Of a stretch of DNA of 64,000 nucleotides, positions 36,211 to 47,615 are shown one piece after another. The stretch is taken from assembly GCA_900074885.1 (NCBI GenBank), contig FJUW01000030.1, positions 62,001 through 126,000 of the forward strand. Direction: 5' to 3'. Source of the stretch: Rhynchosporium graminicola. Taxonomy: Eukaryota > Ascomycota > Leotiomycetes > Helotiales > Ploettnerulaceae. Below the pieces are notes generated by a model that did not search any database, was not told the origin of the DNA, and saw only the letters and a program-made list of their open reading frames with translations. Numbering within the stretch: the stretch's first letter is position 1; every line of letters begins with the position of its first letter. The translations under genes and the position numbers were made by a program.

Positions 36211-37227
36211 TCAGAAAGCCAACCATGATTTTCCCCTCCGATCATCTTCAGGCATAGGTCTAGGTTTCTCCCCTCTCACTTTCTCCCTCTCCTCGCTTAA
36301 GCTCTTCAACCTCCCCTTCCCCTTCCCCCACTCACTCGCGACCTGCATCTTCTTTGAATCCTCATTCTCAACAGACACTTCTCTACCAACCTCGCTCCTC
36401 CTCTTATTTGCCCTCTCTTTCTCACCCACACCCGCACCAAGACTACCTCTCTTCAGCGACCACCTCCTCGCCACCGCATTCCCAATCCCATCCCCATTTC
36501 CTAGACCCCCTCTCACCCGCCCTATATCCCTATTAACTTCTCTCGCTCCCATTCCCACGTCCTCACTATCCCTCGTCCCCTTCAGAAGCGCCCAAATCGC
36601 CCTCCCATCCTCTCCCAACCAACCATCCCACTCCTCTCGCGTTTTCAAAAACAGACTCCCTCCCCATCCCTGAAAGCCATCCGCGAGCCTTCGAGCAACA
36701 GGTGAAGGACGGTTAGCGTATGTGATCAACACTTGGCTGAGCCAGTAGCGGCATTGGGTGTTGGTCCATTGGGGATGGGGGTTTGAGAGGGCTGTTATGA
36801 TTTCAGGAGCGGGGGCAGAGATGGGGTTCTGGTTGAGTGGGATGGTTGGGGGAAGAGGAAGAGGGAGAAGGAGGAGTGGTCTTTGCGATAGGAGGGCGGG
36901 TGCTGGTGCTGGTGAGGGTGTTAGGGGTGGGGGTTGTGGGAGTGAGGGTTGTGGTATAGGAGATCCTGTGTGAGGGATAGAGATGCCGGAGGCGCGGAAA
37001 TAGGGATGAGATGATGGATCCGGTTCTTCTTGTTTCTCTTCTTTCTCCTTCTCGAGATTGGTGACGATCGGGTGAGGGTCATTGGGAGCCGAGGGGTGGT
37101 AGATGAGTTCGTGAGGTGGAAGAGGCGGAGAACGAGGTGGCCGAGATGGTGGATTGGAGATTGGTGCTGTGGGTTGTTGTTGTTGTTTTTGTTTTGGGCG
37201 TCGAAGACCGGAACATTTTTGACCCAT
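36211..37227 (-). CDS. proline-rich protein with SAM/PNT-like segment
   Basis: Single exon, 338 residues. MGQKCSGLRR fits an N-myristoylation start (Gly2) with a nearby Cys5 that could be palmitoylated (inference). Residues about 20-150 are low complexity, very rich in Pro, with a charged EKEKEEKQEE patch. Residues about 154-218 look folded: WTNTQCRYWLSQVL, then DGFQGWGGSLFLKTREEWD and GWLGEDGRAIWALLKGTR. This pattern (Trp at the start, hydrophobic helices, the G-x-G-x-x-L-x-x-L-T-x-E-x-W-x-x-x-L-G core) resembles SAM or Pointed domains, which mediate protein contacts. The C-terminal 100 residues are basic and charged. There are no catalytic motifs. The match is by eye; function unknown. Confidence 0.65.
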   Translation of the reverse strand: MGQKCSGLRRPKQKQQQQPTAPISNPPSRPPRSPPLPPHELIYHPSAPNDPHPIVTNLEKEKEEKQEEPDPSSHPYFRASGISIPHTGSPIPQPSLPQPPPLTPSPAPAPALLSQRPLLLLPLPLPPTIPLNQNPISAPAPEIITALSNPHPQWTNTQCRYWLSQVLITYANRPSPVARRLADGFQGWGGSLFLKTREEWDGWLGEDGRAIWALLKGTRDSEDVGMGAREVNRDIGRVRGGLGNGDGIGNAVARRWSLKRGSLGAGVGEKERANKRRSEVGREVSVENEDSKKMQVASEWGKGKGRLKSLSEEREKVRGEKPRPMPEDDRRGKSWLAF

Positions 37228-37286
37228 CCCTTTACTGTAGCGTAGCGTGTGGAAATTATACCGTAGGCGAAATGTTTATGTAATAA

Positions 37287-37325
37287 GATGGATGGATGGA
37301 TGGATGGATGGATGGATGGATGAAT
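37287..37325. repeat. (GGAT)n microsatellite
   Basis: About nine GGAT units roughly 60-100 bases upstream of the start of the proline-rich protein gene. Confidence 0.9.
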
Positions 37326-37329
37326 GATG

Positions 37330-39543
37330 ATGCTGATGATAGTGAGCATAAAGAAAAAGAATTGCGATCCTCGTAAAGCTTGAAATCATACCTACCTACC
37401 TTCCTCCCTTCCCTTCACTTCTTCCTTCCCTCTTACACTCTTACTCTCCCTCTCAACTTCAACCTAACCATCGTCACTTCCTCAAGCCCTCGCACCTCAA
37501 GCCTGGCACCTCGAGGCTCACATAAACAAACCCCAAAACGAAGACCACATCAACACTATGAGCCACCTGGCCCACCTCAACCCAGCCCAGCCCAGCTCAG
37601 TCTACTTAATCAAAATCTCATTCAAACCACCCAACCACTTGACACACTAATCAATTCAATTCAGGATATTATATCACACTTAATATAGCCATCTAACGAG
37701 CTATACATCCCCCCTCCTCCCCTCCCACCTCATGTCCATATTTTCCTCCACTCCAGGCATGAATAGACCGTTATACCATGCGCGTGTTTTCAAACAGTAT
37801 TCCGAGTTCCATATATACCTCATCCCCGCACCCTTCATCTTAATCTTGATCCTGGAGCAATACGCGTATATAGCGTTTATGGTATATAAGCTGCGTGATT
37901 TGTTCTTAGGAGGGCTTGGGTATTTGATTCTGTATTTCGAGAGGAAGGGAGGGGGTGGGAGGATAGGGATAGGATGGGACGTTGGTAGAGGTAGAGATGT
38001 TCTGTCAGGTATTCAGGCGGCCATGTGGGCCTGTCGTTCCTTCGTGCAAGTTGCAAATACTACACCCGCCGTCTGCCACAGCTGTGGCCGGAAAAGACTG
38101 AGGGGAAGTGAGGAATATTTCCGTTTTTCGTTTCGTTTCGTTTCGTTTTTGAAATATACACACATAAAGGTGTGTGGCTACAGTAGCCATTAATTTTCAT
38201 GCTCAATTATTCAAACTTCTTACTTTTCAATTTTCAATTTTCTCATGCAGTACTCCTCTGCGGTAAAAATCTCGTTTGATTACCTATCGAGATATTCAGC
38301 TTCGCTTGATATGAGCTTTAGAAGAGAAGAGAACATTTATCAGCTTATTGGTTATTGAAATCAACATAGGGCTTCAGCTTGAGTTTCTCGCTTCATACTT
38401 CTACTTTGTTTTCCTGCGTAGGAAATAGGGGATATCACTGGTTCTCTCTACAGACAGAATTCAGACTAACCCTCTCGTAGCTGTGCAAGTCCGCTTTGCG
38501 TTGGGACGGAGCGAAGTTTTCTATTTCGAAGCTATCTAAGAACATCCTACTACAGAAAAAAGGTATGACCTGTCAATCTACTTTTACTTCACACTCTGTT
38601 AAGAGGTCTGCCTGCTCAAGCCGAGGTGATTCAAAGAAAAAGCCTTGGTTGCAATAGAAGGTTCGTAGTTCAGTCCGGAGGAAAGGATTTTGAACCCTAA
38701 ATTATATTTCTATTCGGAGTCCTATAAGCGGTGGATACGATACAAGTTCTTTCCAGGCGTGAAGTATATTTAAATTCTATTTCATGTCTCATCAATGACG
38801 TCTACACATACGTTAGCAGTTGTGCGATTCCCGCATCTCAATTTTTGATTCGCACATACTGTCACTGTCAACACACGATCGAATTCGCTTAGTTTGAAGC
38901 TCGCATAAACACCTTTTCTCGAGGCTCTTCTTCAACTACTCTGCAAATACCATCGCTTGACACTCATGCTTCGCTTAGTAACTATGCAAGAAGTGCAGTA
39001 CGCAATTATGCAATTCCTTTCACGTCTACAGGAGCTACTACCACCCCTAATCCCTAATCCCTAATCTGGTAGTGAGATATAGGTTAAATTTGATGTCAAG
39101 ATCAAGAAGGCTGAAGAATTTGACAAAAATAAATACTAAGTGTGGAAGCACGAGCTTTCCGGAGCTTTAAATGTGCTTCTATTGAGTACATATTCTTTTC
39201 ATTTATTGAGCGTATGGTAGAGCAAGCTTACGTAATTATCATGTCCCTATACATGTTGACACACTTAATACATCGCATGTAAATAAACTTGATCACTATT
39301 TGTTTTAGTAGACGGAGGAGTTGAAGCGGGGGCGTATTTCCAGAGCTGTGAATGGGGAATGCAGTATTGCTATCATTAGTATAGTAAGCATAATCATTGA
39401 CGAAGTCATAGTTTACTTTCTAGCGACTAATAATTTCCGGTCCTCAACAGCTTCCAAAACAAAAGACAGTCGCAGATACAGGCCTGAGTGCGCTAAATGC
39501 ATCGCCGGGCCTTTCGTTGCTCGCAAAATGATATTTGGACTGT
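37330..39543. other. intergenic next to the transposon island
   Basis: No supported gene. Frames at 37.38-37.69 and 37.73-38.19 kb are low complexity or motif-free. There is a TTTCG run at about 38120-38147 and three CCCTAAT units at about 39046-39066. The sequence grows more AT-rich toward the element that starts at 39546. Confidence 0.45.
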
Positions 39544-39545
39544 TA

Positions 39546-39726
39546 CTAGCCGGTTCCCCGACAGTTTACACTCGCTGGCTCGCTTACTGTCGGGGTTAGC
39601 AAATGCCGTCGACATGCAAAAGCCGTTAATTTTAACACTTGAGAACGCGTTCTACCACCTAAATTAACTACTTTTAATATTACTACTAATATTCAGTTTT
39701 TATTAATTCTACCTAAAATACTAGTA
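39546..39726. repeat. left terminal inverted repeat of the DNA transposon
   Basis: Matches the reverse complement of 47435-47613. The inner 140 bases agree with few mismatches (GGGGTTAGCAAATGCCGTCG and the AATATTCAGTTTTTATTAAT block). The outermost 40 bases are more diverged apart from the terminal CTAGCCGGT. Confidence 0.9.
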
Positions 39727-40747
39727 TAATTTATTCTAAGGCTTAAAACTCTATATAATTAATTCTAGTTATAATTCCGTCTTCTTCTTAGTTACTTTTA
39801 GAGCTCTCTTTAAACTCTTATATAAGTAGTAACGACTCTATATACTGATCTTCTTCTTGTAAAGCTTAACTTAGTATATAAAATATCTTAACCTCTTTAT
39901 CTAGGTCTCTATCAAGCTCTAATTCAAACTGTTTTTTAGAAACTATAAGCGTAAGGTAGCTTTCTTCAGAGGAGAGTATTACTTCGATAGGTATAGGCTA
40001 TTTATCTAGCTCTCTTTCTACTTGCTAGAGCTCTAAATCAGATAGTACGATCTCTCCTCTCTTTTGAATCTCCTTTAATTAAAGCTTTCTAGCTCTATTT
40101 CTCTTCTGAGCTAGAACTCCTGCTTACTTCAAAGTCGCCTTATATCTTCTAATTATATTAGAAAGTACTCGGCTAGCTCTCTTAAAGCTTTCCTTCCTAT
40201 TAGCTTCGGCTTTAGCTTGAATTTAGAGTCGTAAGTTACTAATTATACCTAGAGAACCTCTATTTCCCTTAATAGATCGACAAGATGTTTTTATTCTTTT
40301 AGCGCTATTTTAGAGCTTCTGCTAAAGGATTGCGTTATCTACAGAGGTAATATATACCTTATAGAGCTATATTATAGCTCCTTTCATAGAATCTTGGAAT
40401 ATCTCCTTTAACTAGTCGGAAAACTGAGTCGGATCTCTTCTAATAAATGACTTTATTATAGTAGTAACCTTAAATACTCTCTCTATAGGTATAGATAGAA
40501 GTAGAGGTAATTCCGGCTTTCTTAATATCAAGTTTATAGCCTTCTGCTTTCCAAATAACCTTATACGCTTTAAGCTAGCTTTATAGCTAAGGGGCTATAT
40601 ACTAGCGTTCTTGAAAGCGTTCTAAATAGTATACTATTATATAGTTTTTTGTTATATACTAGTAAGGTCTCTAAAGAGAGAGGTAATTAAGTAGGTAATA
40701 TTAAGGTTCCGTAAGGCTGAATTAATAGCTTAGGAATAATAGTACTT

Positions 40748-40925
40748 TATCGCAAGGTTACGTTGATCTTCAGAGTAAGGCATAGAGTAGTTGAATGATA
40801 TTGGTTGTATTACAGTACTAATTACTATAGAGAGTCGACAGAAGATATTATCTAGGAATATCCGCACGGACTATGCACGTGACTATAGTCACCTGATCCA
40901 TGCTAAGACCCATATCCTCGCAACA
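40748..40925 (-). repeat. 3' LTR of the Copia element
   Basis: 178 bases, in element orientation starting TGTTGCGAGG and ending CTTGCGATA. It differs from the other LTR at nine positions, all transitions. Confidence 0.93.
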
Positions 40926-42815
40926 TACCCCTCTATAGAGATACTATAAAGTCGGTAACTTCTACAGGTATAAGTGATCTAATTTCCTGTAATTAGTCGA
41001 TTATACTATCGTATGCGTACGTATAGTGATACCCCTGGAGACTAGAACTATACCTCGATATCACGTGAACTAGATAAACCCCAGGTTCCGTAATTCCTTT
41101 AAGATAGTCTGCCTTCCCGATTGATATCTACACCCCTTATTCTAGGTATAAAATAGTTATATTTAGTATTGCTATAAAGGCCTTAAGGTCTTGTGAGCTA
41201 AGTAGTTTAGTGAAACCGTCTGCCGCGTTCTCTTTTAAGGGTATATACTAAGGGTCTAAATAACCTCTGGCGACCTCCTAGCGAAGGTAGTAGAATTTGA
41301 TATCGATGTGCTTAGTACGCTAGTGTAATTCAGGGTTCTCTAATAGAGATAACGCTCCCTGATTATCGCACTATATCTCTATACTTTTAGAGTCTGGCTT
41401 ATTGTAGCCTAGCTCCTTTAGTACTTGACGTATCCATGAAGCTTCTCTAGTAAAGGCGCATATAGCTATATACTCTGCTTCCGTAGAGGCAAGAGCTATA
41501 GTAATCTATCGCTTTAAAATAGCTAAGAAAACACCTCCTGTAAGGAAGAAACAGACTCCGGTATATAATACTCTATTAATTCGGTTACCGGCCTAATTAG
41601 AGTCGCAGAAACCTCTTAATTTCATCTTCTCTCTATCGGTAACATCTCCTCCGTAAGTCGTAGCGTAGTACTTCGTACCTTATAGGTACGCAAGTACTCT
41701 CTTAGCGCTCGCAAAGTATTAAGGTGATAGATTTATCAGAAATTATAATAGTATAGAGCAGTAGTATAGTATATCCCAGCGAGTATAAGCTAGGTACTGT
41801 AAACTACCGTAAAGCTGTTGATATAGCTTGATTTCTTATAGAGTAGCTACTCCCTTGAATTTAACTATAGAAACTTCTGAACTAGTAGTAAAGGGCGTAT
41901 CGGCGCTCTTATAGTTAGTTATTCTAAATCGATCTAATATCTTATCGATATACGCATCTTAGTAAAGAGAAATCGTTTTCTTCTCTCTATTACGTATAAT
42001 TCTGACGCTAAGGAAGTATTTAGCTAGTCTAGCTAGTAGAATATCGAATATAGTGAGAATCTTCTTCTTAAGCTCTTCAAGAGCTATTCTAGCTTTTGAG
42101 ATAACTAGAAAATCGTCGACGTAGGTAATAATAATTATTCTAGTTTCTTAGTTGATATATACGTAATTATCAGTTTATAAAGGTATAAAGTCGATAATAC
42201 CGAACTCCTTGCGTAAGGTCTCTTGCTAGAGACGTAGAGACTGCTTCAGACCGTATAGAGCCTTTAGTAAGAGCATATATTTATTATCTATAAGTCTACG
42301 CCTAAATTATCTATAAAATAGCGGCAATTTGACGTATATCTAGGTATCGGCTTTACTATATAAGAATACTGTTACTATATCAAACTGTTCGACTTCTAAG
42401 TTATACTCCGCTGTAACTACTAAGCTTATCTTCTAAGTAGAAGATTTATAGACTCCGGTATACGTCTGATCGTAATCGTGACTAAATCGTTTCGTATAAC
42501 CTTAGACTATAAATCTGACCTTATATTTATCGATTTTACTATCTATATCTCTCTTAGTCTTGAAAACTAGACGAGAACCTAGTACTCTATACTCTTTTAG
42601 TATATTAGAGCGACTTATAGTCTTCTAAGTCGACTTCTCTTTAAGAGATCGGTATTCCTTAATAATCGCCTTCTTCTATTCTAGCTAATCAGCTCTCTTT
42701 ATAGCCTGATCTAAAGTAGTCGGATTATCTAAGAATAGAGACTCTTCTTAAGCCGTATAAAAGGCGAGTCGATACTAACTAGTACTCTCTAGTACTTCTT
42801 CTAATAGAGAGATAG

Positions 42816-42937
42816 NNNNNNNNNNNNNNNNNNNNNNNNNNNNNNNNNNNNNNNNNNNNNNNNNNNNNNNNNNNNNNNNNNNNNNNNNNNNNNNNNNNNN
42901 NNNNNNNNNNNNNNNNNNNNNNNNNNNNNNNNNNNNN
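42816..42937. other. assembly gap (122 N)
   Basis: A run of undetermined bases inside the reverse transcriptase region of the Copia element. The reading frame drawn across it (42775-42969) is not evidence of a gene. Confidence 0.99.
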
Positions 42938-45900
42938 GAGCGTATAGCTCTAGGGACGTACTCCGGCATATAGTTCTTAGATCCAGGAGGCTTACTACGC
43001 TTCTTTTATATAGTAATTTGCTCCGGAATATCGACCTCTAGTGCTAGAACTTCGTCCTTAACTATAGATTCGGTATCCGTACTACTATCGACTTCTTCTT
43101 CCGAGACTATACCTATATCAGGAGTAGTAGTAATAGTAACCTCGACGTCTTGATTTTAACTCAAAGTATTAATAGAATCACCCCTAGTTTAAGGTACTAT
43201 TATAGCGTCTTCTTCGTGAGGTTCTATAACTAAGCCATCTTTATTAAATCGTAGATAAGAGGTACGAACTACCTTTCTATTAACTAGGTATCTATAGATA
43301 TTATGACTTTTAAATCCCACTAGAATACCCTTTTTAGCTCTAGGAGCTACCTTATAGCTCTGGACTCTCTTCTCCTTATTAATTAGTATAAAGATAGGAT
43401 ATCCTAATACACGGAGATACTTAATAGAGGGAGTATAGTTCACCCCTAGTTTAATATCATCCTAGAAGTACTTAAAAGGAGTCTTCCCTTCTACTCTAGA
43501 AGTAGAGGTAAGGTTAGCGATATATATACAGGCGAGTAGAATTTCCGGCTATATATAGTCAGGTATATTCTGGTCTACTAAGACTATACGTACCTTCTCG
43601 ATAATCGTACGTATAGAGCATTTAGCTCTTCTATCTTACTCTAGAGTATATAGAGTAGACTCCTCTAGTAGTATTCTAAGGTAGTCGGTAAGCTCTTTTA
43701 TCTAAGAGGGAGAGTACTCCTTACCCCTGTCATATCTCTATACCTTAATTTTATAGTGATATTATGTTTCGGCTAACTTGATTAGCTTTTAATTAGCTAG
43801 GTATATATCCGACTTCTTAGCGTAGGTAAAGGCCCACTTTCCAGTCGAATAAGCGCATGAGAAGATAGAGGCGTAAGAGTGACTATTCAGAGCCTTAGGT
43901 TTAAGGTATACTATATCTATATGGATTTTATCTATTAATCTGGCAGGTCGTGCACGTGCTAATACCTTATTAACCTTCCGAATAGGTCGGCCTTTCTTAT
44001 ATAGTACGCAAAGACGAGTTCTACTAGTCTTAAGCTCTATAAACTTCATACTAGTAACTATAGATTAAGTGCGTCGTACTACGTTAAAGCTAGCGTAATA
44101 TGTACGTTTGTGCTAAAGCTCTATATCGACTGTAGCTTACTCTACTGCTGCAGGTAAGCTCAAACCCGGAAGGCTAGCGTACCCCGCGCCAGAGGTCTCC
44201 TTAATAATAAACAGATCTTTATCAATTATATAGATCTTCTTCTCCTTAGACGTATAGAGAATAGAACTACGTAAATAACCTCTTAATTTATTCAATTTAG
44301 AACCGGAGTATAAGTAGACTAGAGACTACGGGATATATAGTATATTATAGTACTCTAATGTACGTACTATACTATCGGTCTTTATCGCCTTAATCGTATA
44401 ACTTCTAATCCCGGTAGGGCGTAACGGCTTATTAACGGTGAGCATATAGGGTAAGTTATCTTTTAGCGTATATAAGGTAAATTTAGAAAGGTCATTAGAT
44501 ATATACTCCGTAGCGCCGGTATCGAAGAGCTATCGTGACTTATTATAGTGAGAGAATATAGCTATAGAAGCCGTAATAGTAGGGAAATACAGTAAAAGAG
44601 CTGCGCTGAAGATACTACTATCGTCGGAATCGTCATCCTTCTTCTTTCTACTACTAGTCTTCTTCTTATTAGTCTTACTCTCTCCCTCCTTCTTCTTTAG
44701 CTATTCGGTATGCGGGATCTACTTCTTTCCAGACTTCTCCTTAAACTCTTTCTTCTTCTGCTTATTAATAATAAAATAGTTCTCTAGAGTATACTTTAGC
44801 GACGTCTATTTATAGTACTTATAAGTCGGCCTAGTTTGATCTTTACTAGCCGGCTTAGTAGCTCCTCCGCCGCTTCCTTTCTTAGGTATAGACTTATTAC
44901 TATATAGAGCTTGACCTGCTATCTTTCCAGTAGAGTCACTCGCTCTTACCTTATTAGTAATATCTTCGATTAAACTGACTAAAGTCACTCCTGATTTAGC
45001 CTTCTCGGTCGTATCTAGGTTATTACTAGAAGAAACTCTTAAGAGAGAACGTTATCTTTTAGCTTATATAAGCCACTTCTCTGAAACTATAGTAATAAAT
45101 ATAATTAGATACTATGCCGGAGGTAGAGCTATTATTAAAGTCTCTAATTTAATAATCGAGAGCTTAAAAGCGATAATAAACTTCTCTAGGGAGTTGAAAT
45201 CGTTATACTAGAGCTTAACGTAATCTTATATAGCGTTATACACTAGTATATTGCCACCTCCTTCGTACTGCGCCTATAAGGCCTCCTATATATCTAATGC
45301 GGTAGTTTTACTAGTTATATACGCGAGAGGTCCGGCCTTATAATTCAACGTGATTACTAGCTTTATTTAACTCTCTCTAGACTCCTAATCTTACTACTTC
45401 TTAAGTGCTTTATCGTTAACCTTATTATCCTATTCGTCTATCTCTTTAGGCACGTAGTCACGAGATTTAACGTTAAGAAACTTGCTGATTCTATTAGTTT
45501 TAGTAATATTTAGTACCTTATCTCTCTATTCCGTATAGTTCTCTCCTCCCTTAAGCTTATAGCTATCTGCTAAGTTTAAAGACGTAGAGCTACTTATCTT
45601 CTTGCGTTTATATAGCTCTTCTAGCGTAGTCGTAGTAATAGGTTCTGATTCCGGGTCTTCCGGATCCTCCTCTAGATAGTCTTAGGACGTCGATTTAGTA
45701 TCTGCAGGGGGTAAATCGGGTATATTTTGAGTCCTAGGGACTTAGGTAGGTTCCGGCGCTAGCGCGGAAGACTCTGCACCTCGAGATGCGATAATTTCGG
45801 AATCGTTAACTTTGATTACTATACGAGTACGAGTATTAAGTACTATACGGTTTATTTATAGTGTTGAAGACTCTAAAGACTCTTTAATAGAGCTAGAGTT

Positions 45901-46173
45901 ATCGGAGTATACTTCTTCGACTTCTTCTAATAATAGTAGCGTAGGTGCAATAGCTGAAGAACTCTCTCTATTAGCACTCTGCGCGATTGTATTTGCTGTA
46001 GAAAGACGCGCTAGTTTGTCTGACTATACGCGTATACTATACCTTGATCGGAAGCTCGCAACTTGAATCTCTACCCTTAGTACTGAGAAACAGTTCGATG
46101 CTTATTATTAAGAATTATAGTGCTACTGCTTCTTTGAGTACTACTCTACTTCTAGCTATCGGGGCTTATAACC

Positions 46174-46351
46174 TATCGCAAGGTTACGTTGATCTTCAGA
46201 GTAAGGCATAGAGTAGTTGAATGATGTTAGTTGCATTGTAGTACTAATTACTATGGAGAGTCGACAGAAGATATTATCTAGGAATATCCGCACGGACCAT
46301 GCACGTGACTACAGTCACCTGATCCATGCCAAGACCCATATCCTCGCAACA
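46174..46351 (-). repeat. 5' LTR of the Copia element
   Basis: Same length and ends as the copy at 40748-40925. Short for an LTR. The TACTT target duplication follows directly at 46352-46356. Confidence 0.93.
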
Positions 46352-47434
46352 TACTTCTAAGGTCGGAAAACACTTATATCTAATAGCTGAAGAGCGTAGG
46401 TAAGGTGACTTGGAAAGTACTATAGCTATATATGATTCTCTTGAAGGAGGACTATAAATAGCTTATAATAGTGAGATTCGTGGCCGTCTAGAAGGAGTAG
46501 TTTCTATAGCTTATCTGGTCCGGTATACGAGTGTTTTATCAAATCATAAGCGTATTTTATAATAATCAAGTTATTAATATACCTAGTAGAAGAGTAGATA
46601 ATTATCTTATCGCTAGAGAGGGTATCTGATATCTAATTTTCTATAATATACTCTCTAGGGCAAATTATAAAGGCTAGAAGCGTTCTCTTTCTATCGCTAC
46701 GTATAGTTTCTATAATAGTAACTATTTTACGGCTTTCTTATATAAGTATATATAGCGTATTTATACTCTTTGGAATAACTACACTCTCTGCGTATAGGAG
46801 GGCCCCTCGTATACTAGATTCGTCCATATTTAGTACTCTCTTTCCTTATATGATATTCAGCCTTAATAACTCCTTCTTAAGTGCTCTAAACTACTCTATA
46901 ATCTCTTCTTCTGTATACGGCTCTACGCATATAGCCTCTATAGGCTTTATCTTAATCGAATAGAGGTCGGGATAATTACGGAGCTACTTATAGTACTAGG
47001 TATCGTATGGAGGTAGCTTTAGAGGGTACTAGGCCTATTGATATAGTTATTAGTAGAAGATTATTCTATTAGTAAGGAGATTATACTATAAGTAGATAAG
47101 CGATTACTGATTTAACTATCAGATAAGTAGCTCCTATATCTACCTTCTAATGATTATAGCAATATTATATAATTGCCTCCTCCTGCAAGGCAGTAAGGAG
47201 CTTATTATAGCTACTACTTCCTGGAAATAGCTCCTTCTTTAAGCTACCTTTAGCCTCTATACGCCTTACTCTTATAAGAGCCTTAGTAAAAGAATTAACC
47301 TTAATATTAAATTAACGCGCTACCTTAGAGGGGCGATCTATAGAGTGCGCGATAGACTATAATTTAGCGTCTCGGAAGGCCTTTTCGTAGTCCGATTTAG
47401 TAGTATGACTTTGGAAGTAATATTTACTACGGGG

Positions 47435-47613
47435 TACTAGTATTTTAGGTAGAATTAATAAAAACTGAATATTAGTAGTAATATCAAAAGTGGTTAATTT
47501 AGGTAGTAGAACGCGTTTTTAAGCATTAAAATTAATAGCTTTTGCATGTCGACGGCATTTGCTAACCCCGACAGTAAGCGAGCCCCGAGCGAAACTGGAG
47601 GTGGACCGGCTAG
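47435..47613. repeat. right terminal inverted repeat of the DNA transposon
   Basis: Reverse complement of 39546-39726 with scattered differences, ending ACCGGCTAG next to TA. Confidence 0.9.
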
Positions 47614-47615
47614 TA

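Larger units (their letters stand above)
40748..46351 (-). mobile_element. Ty1/Copia LTR retrotransposon, full length, RIP-killed
   Basis: 178-base direct repeats bound a 5.6 kb element read on the minus strand and flanked by a perfect 5-base duplication, TACTT (40743-40747 and 46352-46356). The domain order is Copia. A gag-like region carries a decayed zinc knuckle near 44.8 kb, and a protease follows with DTGAT at about 44505-44530. The integrase is at 43789-44160 (LIDKIHIDIVYLKP) with its C-terminal region at 43189-43443 (YTPSIKYLRVLGYPIF, KKGILVGFKSHNIYRY). Reverse transcriptase has TYVDDF near 42110-42127. RNase H (CDNQGALSLLENPELH, RTKHIDIKFYYLR) is near 41260-41375. Stops such as LH*RTKHID and LR*EVAR replace Gln codons (CAG to TAG), as RIP would. 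Inserted within the transposase of the outer DNA transposon. Confidence 0.92.
39546..47613 (-). mobile_element. Fot1/pogo-type DNA transposon, split and RIP-decayed
   Basis: The ends are inverted repeats of about 180 bases beginning CTAGCCGGT and ending ACCGGCTAG. They are flanked by TA on both sides (39544-39545 and 47614-47615), the target duplication of Tc1/mariner elements. Without the inner retrotransposon the element is about 2.46 kb. The minus strand holds a decayed pogo/Fot1-like transposase. On the right part (about 47400 down to 46360) are an HTH region (SIDRPSKVARxFNIKVNSFTK), the first acidic motif VLNMDESSIRG, LLLDGHESHYY (second Asp) and a PSHLTYALQLLD block. The C-terminal part resumes left of 40743, with SFIRRDPTQFSD. 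TAG stops interrupt it throughout. It cannot be autonomous. Confidence 0.85.

Noticed and set aside
39046..39066. Telomere-like CCCTAAT repeats
   Set aside because: Only three units with an extra T; too short to argue for an interstitial telomere.
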